From an uncultured Bacteroidales bacterium (GTDB lineage: Bacteria > Bacteroidota > Bacteroidia > Bacteroidales > JAFGXI01): a stretch of DNA of 50,022 nucleotides. The DNA is taken from NCBI GenBank assembly GCA_947311115.1, contig CAMZKE010000015.1, positions 1 to 50,022 on the forward strand. The letters are read 5' to 3'. The position numbers and the translations under genes were made by a program. Position 1 is the stretch's first letter. Every line of letters starts with the position of its first letter. Positions 23,464-31,957 of the stretch are shown here, piece after piece. Below the pieces are notes generated by a model that was not told the DNA's origin, did no database searches, and saw only the letters and a program-made list of their open reading frames with translations.

Positions 23464-24231
23464 TTACCGAATAAAAACCATTTCATTATCTTTAGACATT
23501 TCATCAGAAAATGTATAATTATCGTAATCAAAAGCTTTTAAATATTCAGGGTTAGAGATATTGTTTTCTACAATAAACCTTGTCATTAAACCACGAGCAC
23601 GTTTGGCATAAATGGCTATTGTTTTATATTTACCAGCTTTTTCTTCTTTAAAAATTGGTGTAATAATTTCAGTTAAAATTTGTTTTTTATCAATAACTTT
23701 AAAGTATTCGTTCGATGCTAAATTAACTATAAATTCTGTTTTTGTTTTTTTAATATACTTATTTAGCTCGTTGGTTACATCTGTTTTCCAAAAATCGTAT
23801 AAATTATTACCTAATTCGTTTTTTAGTTTTGTTCCCATTTCTAAACGATGAGCTTGTATTAGGTCAAATGGTTTTAATAAACCATACATTCCTGATAGAA
23901 TGATAAGTTTCTTATTAAGTACTTGTAAAAGTTCTTTATTTAAACTTTTTGCATCTAAACCTTTATATGCATCACCAAAAAATAAATTTATTGCTACTTG
24001 CGAATTTTTAGAGTTATGATTTTTTTCCCAATCGTGATAACGAGTATAATTTAACCCAGCTAAATCATCGCTTAAGTTCATTAATTGCTTAATTTCTTCA
24101 ACAGATTTGCTTCTTAATTCGGTAATTAGTAGCTCTGTTTTATTTAGTAATAATGGCTTTGAAATAAGACTTGCATCTATTTTAATGCCTTGTTGTTGTA
24201 TTCTTTTTGCCGGAGATAATAGTATAATCAT
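23464..24231 (-). CDS. yaaA: Peroxide stress protein YaaA (DUF328)
   Basis: 255 residues from MIILLSPAKRIQ, which aligns with the usual family start (MLILISPAKTL). The track start at 24246 adds five codons. Conserved blocks are LNYTRYHDWE, AINLFFGDAYKGLDA, LSGMYGLLKPFDLIQAHRLEMGTKL, NLASNEYFKVID and the C-terminal RARGLMTRFIVEN...FDYDNYTF. In E. coli YaaA lowers free intracellular iron during hydrogen peroxide stress. Its occurrence with a superoxide reductase elsewhere in the window fits an oxygen-sensitive lifestyle. Length is typical. Confidence 0.93.
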   Translation of the reverse strand: MIILLSPAKRIQQQGIKIDASLISKPLLLNKTELLITELRSKSVEEIKQLMNLSDDLAGLNYTRYHDWEKNHNSKNSQVAINLFFGDAYKGLDAKSLNKELLQVLNKKLIILSGMYGLLKPFDLIQAHRLEMGTKLKNELGNNLYDFWKTDVTNELNKYIKKTKTEFIVNLASNEYFKVIDKKQILTEIITPIFKEEKAGKYKTIAIYAKRARGLMTRFIVENNISNPEYLKAFDYDNYTFSDEMSKDNEMVFIR

Positions 24232-24315
24232 TGTTTTTTTATTCAAAGATACTTATTATTTTAATTTAGGCAAATTTGAGTTAAGCCGTATTATGAATGA
24301 AAAATTTTGTATTTT

Positions 24316-25563
24316 TTACTCATAACGTAAGGCTTCAATAGGGTCAAGTTTTGAAGCTTTTATTGCAGGATATATTCCTGAAAACAAACCAACTACAAAG
24401 CAAACTAATACTCCTCCAATTATCCAAACCCAAGGAATAATAAATGGGCCGTTTGTAAGTATTGATACAACATTACCCATTAAAATACCCAGTACAATAC
24501 CAACAGCACCTCCTATTTGCCCAATTAAAATTGCTTCAAACAAAAATTGTTGTTTTATTATACTTGCTTTTGCCCCAATAGCTTTTCTTATACCTATTTC
24601 TTTAGTTCGTTCGGTTACAGAAACAAGCATAATATTCATAAGTCCAATTGCTGCACCCATAAGGGTTATAAACCCTATAAAAGTTGCAGCCATTGTAACC
24701 GTACTCATATTTTCGATAAGCATATTTGCTAGATTATCGCTTTTTGAAATCTCAAAATTATTTTCATCAATTGTTTTTAATTTTCGCACTTTCCTAAAAG
24801 TTGCTTCTGCTTGTCCTATAGCAATATCTAGCATTTCGGCAGATAATGGCATAACTTGTATTTGGTATGAGAAATTTACACCGGCAAAACTACTTCGTAG
24901 GTTTGTAATCGGTATCAAACACATTTTATCAAAATTATTTCCCATACCTGAGCCTTTAGATTCTAATACACCTATTACTTTATACTTTAAATTTCCAACA
25001 GAAATTATTTTATTTAACGGTTTTTCATTTTTGAATATACTTTTTGCTAAGTCGCTGCCAATAACTACTATATTTTTAGAGTTTATAACTTCTTGTTCTG
25101 AGAAAGCACGTCCATTTTTTATTTCTAAACCTGAAGTGTAAATATAGTTTTCGTCGCTACCAACAACCGAAATATTTGGGTTTGATTTATACGATTTATA
25201 TTTTACTGTTGATGAGCCTGATGCTTTTACATTTATAGATACTTTAGATGGAAATTTGTATTTTTTTTTAAAATTAAGAGCATCTTTATATTTTATTGTT
25301 TCAAATGTTTTTGTATTCCTTTTATGTTTTGGACCTCCTTTTATACTTTTTAGTTTCCAATTATCTATTGTAAAAGTGTTTGAACCCATACTTGCAAACT
25401 GTGCACTTAGTGAGCCTTTAAGAGCATCAATGGCTGTTAATATACCTACAAGCGACATTATTCCAACAGCAATAATCATTACGGTTAAAATTGTTCTAAG
25501 TAAATTAGATTTTATTGAGTTTACAGCAATTTTGTAATTCTCTCTTATTAGGTATAGTTTCAT
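24316..25563 (-). CDS. ABC transporter permease, MacB/FtsX family
   Basis: 415 residues with the MacB topology. One N-terminal membrane segment ([25 protein letters not shown], ~22-45) is followed by a ~230-residue extracytoplasmic PCD domain. The C-terminal FtsX domain has three helices and the signature [34 protein letters not shown]. MacB-type permeases work with a cytoplasmic ATPase in lipoprotein, peptide or antibiotic transport by mechanotransmission. The ATPase is not encoded nearby. It follows the PBP1A gene by 31 bp on the same strand. Confidence 0.92.
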   Translation of the reverse strand: MKLYLIRENYKIAVNSIKSNLLRTILTVMIIAVGIMSLVGILTAIDALKGSLSAQFASMGSNTFTIDNWKLKSIKGGPKHKRNTKTFETIKYKDALNFKKKYKFPSKVSINVKASGSSTVKYKSYKSNPNISVVGSDENYIYTSGLEIKNGRAFSEQEVINSKNIVVIGSDLAKSIFKNEKPLNKIISVGNLKYKVIGVLESKGSGMGNNFDKMCLIPITNLRSSFAGVNFSYQIQVMPLSAEMLDIAIGQAEATFRKVRKLKTIDENNFEISKSDNLANMLIENMSTVTMAATFIGFITLMGAAIGLMNIMLVSVTERTKEIGIRKAIGAKASIIKQQFLFEAILIGQIGGAVGIVLGILMGNVVSILTNGPFIIPWVWIIGGVLVCFVVGLFSGIYPAIKASKLDPIEALRYE

Positions 25564-25594
25564 ATTTTTATTTTAAGGAAAAAACCTTAATTAT

Positions 25595-27955
25595 TTATAT
25601 ATCACCATAATCTGGCGTATCAGTACCATCAGAATTTTTATCACAATTCGTATCAACGGGCATATTTGCAGGTTTTTCAAATACGTCTTCTTTTGAATAG
25701 CCCAAAGTAGAATCGGCATATACTTTTGTCATATATTTTGCCCAAATTGGAAGAGCCATACTATGTCCACCACCAAGAGCTGTACTTCTAAAATGAATAC
25801 TTCGTTCTTCGCCTCCTACCCAGGCACCGGAAACCAAATGTGGTGTAATTCCCATAAACCAACCGTCAGAGTTATTATTTGTTGTTCCTGTTTTACCTGC
25901 TATATCGTTTGTTAAACCATATTTATATCTTATTCGTACTGAGGTTCCATATTGTACAACTCCACGCATAAGTTCAATCATTAAATATGCAGTTTGTTCA
26001 CTAATTGCTTCTTTGCGTTTAGGCTTAAATGTTGATATTAAATTGCCATTTTTATCTTCAATACGAGTTACAAAAATTGGTTGGGTATATACACCTCTGT
26101 CAGCAAAACTTGTATATGCACCAACAAGTTCATAAAGTGTTAATTCGGGTATTCCTACGCATATTGATGGATATGGGTCAATTGGACTTACAATACCCAT
26201 ATTTCTTGCAATTTTTATGGCAGCTTCAGGGCTGTAGTGTTTAAGTACCCATGCTGATATTTGATTCATTGAATGTGCTAAACCATATTTTAAGGTAATC
26301 ATTTTACCATTGGTTTTTTCTGTCCACTTTGCTGTAGAAAACTTTGGTGTGTATGGAGGTTGTCCATCAGGCATATCGAAAGTTACAGGCACGTTTGGTA
26401 CTTTTGTGCATGGCGAAAAACCATTTTGCATGGCAAGTGTGTAAATAAATGGTTTAAATGTAGAACCAACTTGACGTTTACCTTTTTTAACCATATCGTA
26501 TTGAAAATGTCTGTAGTTCATACCACCAACATAAGCTTTTACATAGCCGGTTATTGGGTCAACCGACATAAAACTTGCTCGTAAAAAATATTTATAATAA
26601 CGTATTGAGTCAAATGGAGTCATTACGGTATCAATATCTCCATTCCACGAAAAAACTTTCATTTTTACAGGTGTGTGAAAAATAATATCAATAGAATCTT
26701 TTGATTTTCCTGAACGTCTTAAATCAGCATATCTTGCACTTCGTTTTACCGATGCTTTCATAATTGCATCAATCTCTTTTTGTGATACATTCCATGCAAA
26801 TGGTGCTTTTTTACGTCCTTTTTGTTCTTTATCGAATTGCTTTTGCAAATAACCGCCCATATGTTCGGTTACTGCCTCCTCAGCATAGGTTTGCATTTTA
26901 TAATTTACGGTAGTGTAAATTCTTAATCCATCGGTATAAATATTATAATTTTCGCCATTGTCTTTGGTGTTTTTATTACACCATCCATAAAGAGGATTAT
27001 TTTCCCATTCTAAAGAATCTTCTCTATATTGTTCAGGATTCCAATAATTTTTACGATTCGGTTTATGGGCAGTTAATGTTGAACGTAAATATTCTCTAAA
27101 ATACTGAGCTATACCTTCTTTATGGTCTGCTCTGTGAAAATTTATTTCTAAAGGAACAACTTTTAACGAATCGTAAACTTGTTTTTCTAAATAACCATAT
27201 TTTACCATTTGTGATAAAACAACATTTCTTCGTTTTTGTGTTAACTCCTCTCTACGTAACGGATTAAATAATGCAGGATTTTTTGCCATTCCAACTAGCA
27301 TTGCTGCTTGCTCTATATTAAGTTCGGAAGGTTTTTCGTTAAAATATATTTGAGCTGCTGATTTTATTCCTACTGCTAAATTTAAAAAGTCGAATTTATT
27401 TAAATACATTGCAAGTATTTCGTCTTTTGTATAGTATTTTTCGAGTTTTACAGCAATTACCCATTCTTTAAATTTACGCATTGCAAGCTGAAATTTTGAT
27501 TGGTTTCTATCACGAGGGAAGAGCATTTTTGCTAATTGCTGGGTTATTGTACTTCCTCCACCGGAACTTTGGTCTTGACCTAAAACAGTTTTAAATATTA
27601 CACGACCTAAGCTTCTAAAATCAATACCTGAGTGTTCTAAAAAGCGTACATCTTCAGTAGCTATAAGGGCATTAATTACATTAGGCGATATTTCAGAATA
27701 ATTTACTTTGCTCCTGTTTTCTTTAAAATATGTACCTAATACTTTTCCATCTGAAGAGTAAACCTCGGTTGCTAAAACACTTTTTGGATTTGCTAATTCA
27801 TCAATACTAGGCATAAAACCTAATTGTCCTTGAGCTATTAAAAAAAATAAAGTAACAATTGTAATTATTGGTGTTAAAAATAATACCCATAAAATTATAG
27901 TTATTCTTCTAAATTTTTTCTTATAGTTTACCAATTTTTCTTCCTTATCCGCCAT
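25595..27955 (-). CDS. mrcA: Penicillin-binding protein 1A (bifunctional transglycosylase/transpeptidase)
   Basis: 786 residues. One N-terminal membrane helix (~15-38). A GT51 transglycosylase domain at ~60-240 shows IATEDVRFLEHSGID, GGGSTITQQLAKMLF and EILAMYLN. The transpeptidase domain at ~430-720 has SxxK in GSTFKPFIY (~500), SMN in AHSMNQISAW, and GKTGTTNNNSDGWF (~687). It polymerises and cross-links peptidoglycan at the inner membrane. The C-terminus is short and acidic (KNSDGTDTPDYGDI). Gene symbol follows common usage; some annotations use ponA. Confidence 0.95.
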   Translation of the reverse strand: MADKEEKLVNYKKKFRRITIILWVLFLTPIITIVTLFFLIAQGQLGFMPSIDELANPKSVLATEVYSSDGKVLGTYFKENRSKVNYSEISPNVINALIATEDVRFLEHSGIDFRSLGRVIFKTVLGQDQSSGGGSTITQQLAKMLFPRDRNQSKFQLAMRKFKEWVIAVKLEKYYTKDEILAMYLNKFDFLNLAVGIKSAAQIYFNEKPSELNIEQAAMLVGMAKNPALFNPLRREELTQKRRNVVLSQMVKYGYLEKQVYDSLKVVPLEINFHRADHKEGIAQYFREYLRSTLTAHKPNRKNYWNPEQYREDSLEWENNPLYGWCNKNTKDNGENYNIYTDGLRIYTTVNYKMQTYAEEAVTEHMGGYLQKQFDKEQKGRKKAPFAWNVSQKEIDAIMKASVKRSARYADLRRSGKSKDSIDIIFHTPVKMKVFSWNGDIDTVMTPFDSIRYYKYFLRASFMSVDPITGYVKAYVGGMNYRHFQYDMVKKGKRQVGSTFKPFIYTLAMQNGFSPCTKVPNVPVTFDMPDGQPPYTPKFSTAKWTEKTNGKMITLKYGLAHSMNQISAWVLKHYSPEAAIKIARNMGIVSPIDPYPSICVGIPELTLYELVGAYTSFADRGVYTQPIFVTRIEDKNGNLISTFKPKRKEAISEQTAYLMIELMRGVVQYGTSVRIRYKYGLTNDIAGKTGTTNNNSDGWFMGITPHLVSGAWVGGEERSIHFRSTALGGGHSMALPIWAKYMTKVYADSTLGYSKEDVFEKPANMPVDTNCDKNSDGTDTPDYGDI

Positions 27956-27975
27956 TTTAAATTATTATTGCTATA

Positions 27976-27983
27976 CAAAAATA
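27976..27983 (-). promoter_or_regulatory. Candidate -7 box (TATTTTTG) for the PBP1A gene
   Basis: TATTTTTG on the minus strand lies 20 bp before the start codon at 27955. No good -33 box seen. Confidence 0.4.
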
Positions 27984-28033
27984 GTAAAAATTATTTAGTA
28001 CTGCTTATTTGATTATTGTTTAACAAATTTTAT

Positions 28034-28174
28034 TAACTCGCATTATTCATGTAATTTAATAAAAACTAGGTTAATTTATTTAAAACTAGGCAAATAATGC
28101 ATTTTGGGTTAACCATGATTAGTTATTACGGGTTTAATTGCTATATTGTTAATTTCTATGAATAATGCGGGTTA
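28034..28174. repeat. MITE-like element with AACCCGCATTATTCAT ends (copy B)
   Basis: TAACTCGCATTATTCATG at 28034 and TATGAATAATGCGGGTTA ending at 28174 are near-perfect 18-bp terminal inverted repeats of a 141-bp element without an ORF. The interior (TTAATTTATTTAAAACTAGGCAAATAATGC) matches the left half of copy C at 31589 (TTAATTTATTTAAAACCAGACAAATAACGC). It lies between the PBP1A promoter and the PorT-like gene. Confidence 0.85.
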
Positions 28175-28190
28175 GCAATTTTTACAAAGC

Positions 28191-28940
28191 CTATTTGCGA
28201 TGAAACCATTTAGACAAAAAGCCTAAACCGTCTGTATCAGAACCTTCAAATAATAATGTAACAAAAAACATTTGATTTTTCATACTTTCAATTGAAGTTG
28301 TATATTGCGAATTGTCAGGAACAATCATATTATTTAAACCGGTAATAAACCTTGCCTCTATTGCAAATTTAAAATATTGTAAAAAAAAGTCAGTACCTAC
28401 ACCAATTTCAAAATTAACAACATGTCTATTAAGTCTAATCTTGGGTTTATCCTCTTCTTTAATCTTTTTTTGTGCGGCTAAATCAAATTTATAACTAAAG
28501 CCTGATACTATATATGCTCTAAAATTATTTACTCTTTTAGATTTTAGTTGAAGTAATACTGGGAAATCAAGATAAGTACTTTCAATTTGCATAATTTTTT
28601 CGTAAAATTGAGAACCATCATAAACAATATAACGCATATTTCGCTGCCCAAAATTTAAGCCCGGTAAAAACCTAACTCCCCAATATTTATTAAAATTATA
28701 GTTAACAACAATGTTAATATTAAAGCCCGGCATTGCTTGTCCTTCAACTGAATAAATTGAATCTAACTGAAAGAATTTGTCAGAGTTATGAATTAAAGCA
28801 TCGGTTTTATTAAAGCCAAGAGCCATACCAAAATGTAATTTTACAACATCATACTTTTTTAAATTTAAAGGTTTACTTCTTTGCGAAAATCCATTTAAAT
28901 TTGAAATTACAATTAATAATATGACAATATTTTTTTTCAA
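28191..28940 (-). CDS. porT: PorT family outer-membrane protein (type IX secretion)
   Basis: 249 residues. A signal peptide ends at NGFSQ (~19). The mature sequence fits PorT-type β-barrels: DVVKLHFGMALGFNKTD, MPGFNINIVVNYNFNKYWGVRFLPGLNFGQRNMRY, IESTYLDFPVLLQLKSKRVNNFRAYIVSGFSYKFDL and GVGTDFFLQYFKFAIEARF. PorT is needed for type IX secretion in Porphyromonas, and the window also carries type A and type B T9SS cargo. Related PorT-like barrels without a proven T9SS role are common, so the symbol is provisional. Confidence 0.78.
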   Translation of the reverse strand: MKKNIVILLIVISNLNGFSQRSKPLNLKKYDVVKLHFGMALGFNKTDALIHNSDKFFQLDSIYSVEGQAMPGFNINIVVNYNFNKYWGVRFLPGLNFGQRNMRYIVYDGSQFYEKIMQIESTYLDFPVLLQLKSKRVNNFRAYIVSGFSYKFDLAAQKKIKEEDKPKIRLNRHVVNFEIGVGTDFFLQYFKFAIEARFITGLNNMIVPDNSQYTTSIESMKNQMFFVTLLFEGSDTDGLGFLSKWFHRK

Positions 28941-28995
28941 TATGCTATGTAAACTAATAATTTACGAAATTATTATTTTTTATAAGAAATATTAT

Positions 28996-29034
28996 AAAAA
29001 AGCCTCAAACTTTATAAAAAGATTGAGACTTTTA
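28996..29034 (-). terminator. Hairpin terminator
   Basis: AAAAGCCTCAAACTT pairs with AGATTGAGACTTTT with two mismatches, one a G-U wobble on the minus strand, and T/A tracts on both sides. It would terminate minus-strand transcription from the cyclophilin gene before porT. Confidence 0.55.
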
Positions 29035-29040
29035 TTTTTA

Positions 29041-29115
29041 TTCTGTTTGGGTTTAATTCACGTATAAAAGAATAGTGTTCCTAAACGATAGCTTATCCGC
29101 CTATTGCGAATAAAT
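29041..29115 (+). repeat. Hairpin repeat family 1, copy lacking the first hairpin
   Basis: TTCTGTTTGGGTTTAATTC is followed directly by ACGTATAAAAGAATAGTGTTCC and CGATAGCTTATCCGCCTATTGCGAATAA. This aligns with the 36209-36300 copy except that the CGTCCCTTGGGACG hairpin is deleted. It ends about 4 bp from the cyclophilin stop codon. Confidence 0.75.
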
Positions 29116-29118
29116 TTT

Positions 29119-29556
29119 TTACTCTTCAATAATGGTAATTTTTTCAATTTTATCACCTTGACGAATATCGTCGATTACTTCTAATCCATCGTAAACTTTA
29201 CCAAAACAAGTATGTACACCATCTAAATGTGATGTATTATTACGACTATGACATATAAAAAATTGAGAACCGCCGGTATTTTTACCTGCATGAGCCATTG
29301 AAAGCACACCTCTGTCATGATATTGGTTTCCACCACTGGTTTCACAATCAATTGAGTAACCTGGTCCGCCGGCACCTGTACCATCAGGGCAACCACCTTG
29401 TATTACAAAATCAGGCAAAACTCTATGAAAATTTAATCCATCGTAAAAACCTTCTTTTGATAATTTTACAAAATTCTTAACTGTATTTGGAGCATCATTA
29501 TCGTAAAACTCCACTTTCATCAAACCTTTTTCTGTTAGTATTTCAGCTTTTGTCAT
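29119..29556 (-). CDS. Cyclophilin-type peptidyl-prolyl cis-trans isomerase, cytoplasmic
   Basis: 145 residues with no signal peptide. Cyclophilin motifs are [28 protein letters not shown] (catalytic Arg in FHRV), [21 protein letters not shown] and [15 protein letters not shown]. It catalyses proline isomerisation during folding. The length is that of compact bacterial PpiB-type enzymes. It is flanked on both sides by copies of hairpin repeat family 1. Confidence 0.94.
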   Translation of the reverse strand: MTKAEILTEKGLMKVEFYDNDAPNTVKNFVKLSKEGFYDGLNFHRVLPDFVIQGGCPDGTGAGGPGYSIDCETSGGNQYHDRGVLSMAHAGKNTGGSQFFICHSRNNTSHLDGVHTCFGKVYDGLEVIDDIRQGDKIEKITIIEE

Positions 29557-29582
29557 CTGTATATATATTTAAATTATTTAAT

Positions 29583-29672
29583 TTGTTTGGTTTTAATTCC
29601 CAGTCTCTTGGTACGTAAAAAAATAGTATTCTAAAACGATATCTCTTTCGCTTGCGGTGAGGAGATTCATTT
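29583..29672 (+). repeat. Hairpin repeat family 1, full-length diverged copy
   Basis: TTGTTTGGTTTTAATTCCCAGTCTCTTGGTACGTAAAAAAATAGTATTC...CGATATCTCTTTCGCTTGCGGTGAGGAGATTCATT aligns end to end with the copy at 36209. It ends 7 bp from the fabI stop codon (minus-strand gene). Confidence 0.8.
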
Positions 29673-29678
29673 GTAATT

Positions 29679-30521
29679 TTATTCGTCATCACCAAGTTCA
29701 GCATCTAAACCTTTATTATATTGGTCCATTGCCTTATAGCTCATACCCATACTAGAAAACCCACCGTCGTGGAAAAGATTTTGCATAGTAACTTTTTTGG
29801 TTAAATCTGAGAAAAGTGTTACACAATAATCAGCACATTCTAAAGCTGTTGCATTTCCAAGTGGTGACATACGCTCTGTAAAATCCATTAAACCATCAAT
29901 ACCTTTTACTCCACTACCTGCGGTTGTCATTGTTGGCGATTGCGATATAGTATTTATTCTTACTTTTTTATCTCTACCATAAATATAACCAAAACTACGT
30001 GCAATTGACTCTAACATAGCTTTTGCATCAGCCATATCGTTATAGCGGTATAACGAACGCTGGGCAGCTACATAAGATAATGCTACAACCGAACCCCATT
30101 CGTTTATTGCATCTTTTGTTCTACAAACTTGAAGTAATTTGTGAAACGAAAGAGCTGAAATATCTAGTGTTTTTTGGAAATAATCGTAGTTTACTTTATC
30201 GTAAGGTAAACCTTTTCTTACATTCAAAGACATACCAATTGAATGAAGAATAAAATCTATTTTACCGCCCAATATTTTTTGAGTTTCGTCAATTAAATTT
30301 TCTAAATCTGCAATACTTGTAGCATCAGCAGGAATTACAATAGAACCTGTTTTTTTTGCTAATTCATCTGTTTCGCCATAACGAATAGCTATTGGAGTGT
30401 TTGTTAATGTAAATATTGCTCCCTCTTCGTGAGCCTGTTCAGCTACTTTCCAAGCAATAGATTTATCGTTTAATGCTCCAAAAATAATACCTCTTTTACC
30501 TTTTAATAAGTTGTATGCCAT
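29679..30521 (-). CDS. fabI: Enoyl-[acyl-carrier-protein] reductase (NADH)
   Basis: 280 residues, an SDR-family FabI. The N-terminal cofactor block is LLKGKRGIIFGALNDKSIAW. Further blocks are DFILHSIGMSLNVRKG, VVALSYVAAQRSLYRYNDMADAKAMLES with the FabI catalytic YxxxxxxK spacing (Y-NDMADA-K), and RINTISQSPTMTTAGSGVKG. It performs the last reduction in each cycle of type II fatty acid synthesis and is the target of triclosan-type inhibitors. It has a good upstream promoter, and repeat family 1 lies directly after its stop. Confidence 0.96.
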   Translation of the reverse strand: MAYNLLKGKRGIIFGALNDKSIAWKVAEQAHEEGAIFTLTNTPIAIRYGETDELAKKTGSIVIPADATSIADLENLIDETQKILGGKIDFILHSIGMSLNVRKGLPYDKVNYDYFQKTLDISALSFHKLLQVCRTKDAINEWGSVVALSYVAAQRSLYRYNDMADAKAMLESIARSFGYIYGRDKKVRINTISQSPTMTTAGSGVKGIDGLMDFTERMSPLGNATALECADYCVTLFSDLTKKVTMQNLFHDGGFSSMGMSYKAMDQYNKGLDAELGDDE

Positions 30522-30555
30522 AATATTAAATTAATGCTGTAAAGCATGTTTTGTG

Positions 30556-30587
30556 CAAAGATAAATAATATTAATTAGCTCGCAATA
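30556..30587 (-). promoter_or_regulatory. Promoter of fabI (TATTG-N19-TATCTTTG)
   Basis: On the minus strand TATCTTTG (30563-30556) matches the Bacteroidota -7 box, with ATTG 19 bp upstream as a near-consensus -33. It lies 34 bp before the fabI ATG. Confidence 0.65.
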
Positions 30588-30614
30588 ATAATGTAAATAT
30601 AAGATTATATAAAA

Positions 30615-31115
30615 TTACACAAATTCTACTTCTGATTGCCAAATACCATGAATATTACAGCCTATTATTACTTTAACTTTATCAGTGTTTTTTAATGGTG
30701 CGTAACAACTATTATAGCCTCTAATAACACCATTTGTGAATTCAATATTTTGAATTTCTTTATTATTTACAAATACTTTCATAAAATCAATCCAATGTTC
30801 ATTTTTAGTAGGGTGTATTATTCCATCAGAACCAACTGTAATAAATATTTGAGTAAATCCATTTTTATCAGCTTCACCAAAAGTTATTTCAGGAGTGTGT
30901 TTAAGTTCAAATTTTGTTGGGTTTTCAGGGTCGGCAAAAGTATTCTCTTGACGATTTACTATTAGTTTTTCTCTTTCTGATTTTTCAGGTTGTTTTTCCG
31001 GTACGGCGGCAACTGTTTTTGCTGTTTTATTTTCGCATGATGACAAAAGTCCAATACCAGAGGTAACTACAATTGTTGCAATTCCCATTGTTTTTAACAT
31101 TTCTAATCGTTTCAT
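30615..31115 (-). CDS. Superoxide reductase (desulfoferrodoxin family), lipoprotein
   Basis: 166 residues. The N-terminus is a lipoprotein signal (GIGLLSSCENK, Cys ~27) followed by a Lys/Glu-rich linker. The single-iron SOR domain spans about 65-166: ELKHTPEI, then IHPTKNEHWIDFMKVF and the terminal GCNIHGIW, supplying the His4-Cys iron site. No N-terminal rubredoxin-like desulforedoxin domain is present, so it is neelaredoxin-like. It reduces superoxide to hydrogen peroxide without making oxygen and is typical of anaerobes. Export as a lipoprotein is unusual for a mostly cytoplasmic enzyme family. Confidence 0.9.
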   Translation of the reverse strand: MKRLEMLKTMGIATIVVTSGIGLLSSCENKTAKTVAAVPEKQPEKSEREKLIVNRQENTFADPENPTKFELKHTPEITFGEADKNGFTQIFITVGSDGIIHPTKNEHWIDFMKVFVNNKEIQNIEFTNGVIRGYNSCYAPLKNTDKVKVIIGCNIHGIWQSEVEFV

Positions 31116-31130
31116 ATTTATATTTTTTTA

Positions 31131-31138
31131 CAAATATA
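31131..31138 (-). promoter_or_regulatory. Candidate -7 box (TATATTTG) for the superoxide reductase gene
   Basis: TATATTTG on the minus strand lies 15 bp before the ATG at 31115. The -33 region is not consensus. Confidence 0.45.
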
Positions 31139-31181
31139 TAAATTTATTTAGAATAAGTTTAAATAACAAGTGTAAAAAATA

Positions 31182-31577
31182 CTAAATATGTTTTCCTGCT
31201 AATTTATAATCAGGAGTTAAATAATAAATCTCTTTTACTTTTACCACAATAACACCTTTCACAATTTTTTGTGGTTTTAGAGTTAAAATCCAATTCTTTC
31301 CATCTTCAAATATTTTGCCTGAAGTATAGTGTGTTGCTTTTCCTTTTATTTGATATCCAACGCTATCCATCCACATAGCTATTGCAACATTTCCGTTTTG
31401 TTTTATATTTTGCAATGTTTTATTATGAAAAGTGTCGATTGTTAAAATGGTTTCGTCTCCAATTATTTTTTTCGATGCTATTGCTGAAACATTTGGTGTT
31501 CCATTTTCATCAACAGTAGAAATAGCCATTACAGGTACTTGTTCGAAAAACTCTTTTATTTCTTGTGGTATTATCAT
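31182..31577 (-). CDS. Pyridoxamine 5'-phosphate oxidase-fold (FMN-binding) protein
   Basis: 131 residues from MIIPQEIKEFF. The ORF-track start at 31598 uses an ATG inside the terminal repeat of a MITE-like element, so it is probably not the native start. The fold is suggested by VPVMAISTVDENGTPNVSAIASK, DTFHNKTLQNIKQNGNVAIAMW and GYQIKGKATHYTSG, the pattern of small split-barrel flavin-binding proteins. Substrate and role are unknown; many relatives bind FMN, F420 or haem. It is 66 bp upstream of the superoxide reductase gene on the same strand. Confidence 0.8.
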   Translation of the reverse strand: MIIPQEIKEFFEQVPVMAISTVDENGTPNVSAIASKKIIGDETILTIDTFHNKTLQNIKQNGNVAIAMWMDSVGYQIKGKATHYTSGKIFEDGKNWILTLKPQKIVKGVIVVKVKEIYYLTPDYKLAGKHI

Positions 31578-31588
31578 TTTAATCTGTT

Positions 31589-31805
31589 TAACCCGCATTA
31601 TTCATGTGATTTAGCAAAAAATGAAGTTAATTTATTTAAAACCAGACAAATAACGCAAAATGTAAATCACCAAAATTTGGATAATTAATTTTTTCATATA
31701 CATTTTCCTGATACTTCGTTGCAAACCATTTGCAGTATTCATATACAGCAGCATGGTTCGTCGCCTCATCTCAGAAAAAGAAAAATGCATGAATAATCCG
31801 GGTTA
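31589..31805. repeat. MITE-like element with AACCCGCATTATTCAT ends (copy C)
   Basis: TAACCCGCATTATTCATG (31589) and CATGAATAATCCGGGTTA (ending 31805) bound 217 bp without an ORF. The left half matches copy B. The right half, inverted, matches copy D at 34441 (GAGGCGACGAACCAT...GTATGAATACTG.AAATGGTTTGCAA). It lies directly upstream of the PNPOx-fold gene and provides a spurious ATG at 31598. Confidence 0.88.
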
Positions 31806-31860
31806 TACCAACTTGATATCAAAGTACGTTATATAGCGTATTTTGGTGTTGAGTTGGTAT
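31805..31860. repeat. 56-bp palindromic element ATACCAACTT...GAGTTGGTAT
   Basis: ATACCAACTT (31805-31814) and GAGTTGGTAT (31851-31860) are inverted repeats around a centre containing TACGTTATATAGCGTA. It adjoins the right end of copy C and lies ~100 bp before the acyltransferase gene. No ORF. Possibly a second small MITE or a structured RNA. Confidence 0.5.
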
Positions 31861-31957
31861 TATATTGATTTTTGATAGTGTTATTAAAAATATCAACATC
31901 GTATTAAATTCATTGAAAATTATTACTAATTTAGCAGCTGAATAGAACAATACACAA

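Noticed and set aside
24316-25563. MacB-like permease considered as part of an antibiotic-resistance exporter
   Set aside because: No adjacent ATPase or membrane-fusion protein, and the neighbours are PBP1A and yaaA. Only the permease family can be supported.
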